Source: HGM13006 sp963650135 (GTDB lineage: Bacteria; Bacillota; Clostridia; Oscillospirales; Oscillospiraceae). From it: DNA of 13,159 nt. Location of the stretch: assembly GCA_963650135.1 (NCBI GenBank), contig CAVJLG010000007.1, positions 1-13,159 of the forward strand. The letters are read 5' to 3'. The position numbers and the translations under genes are program-made. The notes under the pieces are model-generated. The model made no database searches, was not told where the DNA came from, and was given only the letters and a program-made list of their open reading frames with translations. Positions 13,150 to 13,159 of this stretch are shown one piece after another (position 1 is the first letter of the stretch; each line of letters starts with the position of its first letter).

Positions 13150-13159
13150 TCCCCGAAGG

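Noticed and set aside
1..13159. CRISPR array, phage genes, transposase or restriction genes
   Set aside because: No regularly spaced direct repeats and no matching protein families were seen on either strand.

Overview
The window looks like chromosomal DNA of a spore-forming, GC-rich member of the Clostridia, most likely Oscillospiraceae. This is inferred from a SleC/SpoIID-type cortex-lytic locus, Gram-positive Shine-Dalgarno sites (AGGAGG) with TTG starts, sigma-A promoters, a five-gene tRNA array with encoded CCA ends, and mosaic intergenic repeats. No phage, transposase or CRISPR array is visible.

Layout, left to right. (1) 1-400: intergenic repeats, including a 124-bp element that can fold as a cloverleaf. 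(2) 405-5303, minus strand: one operon, transcribed from an extended -10 promoter near 5300 to a strong terminator at 405-438. It encodes an ABC ATPase, an ABC-2 permease, a GldG-like protein with a 14-serine tract, and a DUF4340 protein. Together they look like a Gld-type ABC complex with two membrane-anchored extracytoplasmic subunits. (3) 5441-8080, plus strand: a spore-cortex module. It has a small SleC-N-terminus-like protein, an overlapping gene for a SpoIID-like lytic transglycosylase domain plus peptidoglycan-binding repeats, and a separate protein with two peptidoglycan-binding repeats. (4) 8107-8900, plus strand: a hicA-hicB toxin-antitoxin pair with two near-consensus promoters and its own terminator. 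(5) 8911-9479, minus strand: tRNA array Gly(TCC)-Arg(TCT)-His(GTG)-Gln(TTG)-Lys(TTT) with promoter, leader hairpin and terminator. (6) 9527-11825, minus strand: pyrB followed directly by an RlmI-like rRNA methyltransferase. PyrB carries a C-terminal zinc-finger tail that resembles the zinc domain of the regulatory chain PyrI. (7) 11836-12541, plus strand: a GNAT acetyltransferase transcribed divergently from pyrB. (8) 12542-13159: a second repeat block, largely the inverted counterpart of block 1, ending in two strong hairpins.

Most genes are ordinary housekeeping or sporulation genes. The observations most worth checking are the PyrB fused to a PyrI-type zinc domain, the cloverleaf repeat whose two copies differ in hairpin-tip sequence but keep the pairing, the SleC-like protein split over two overlapping genes, and strong hairpins at the predicted 5' ends of two transcripts.
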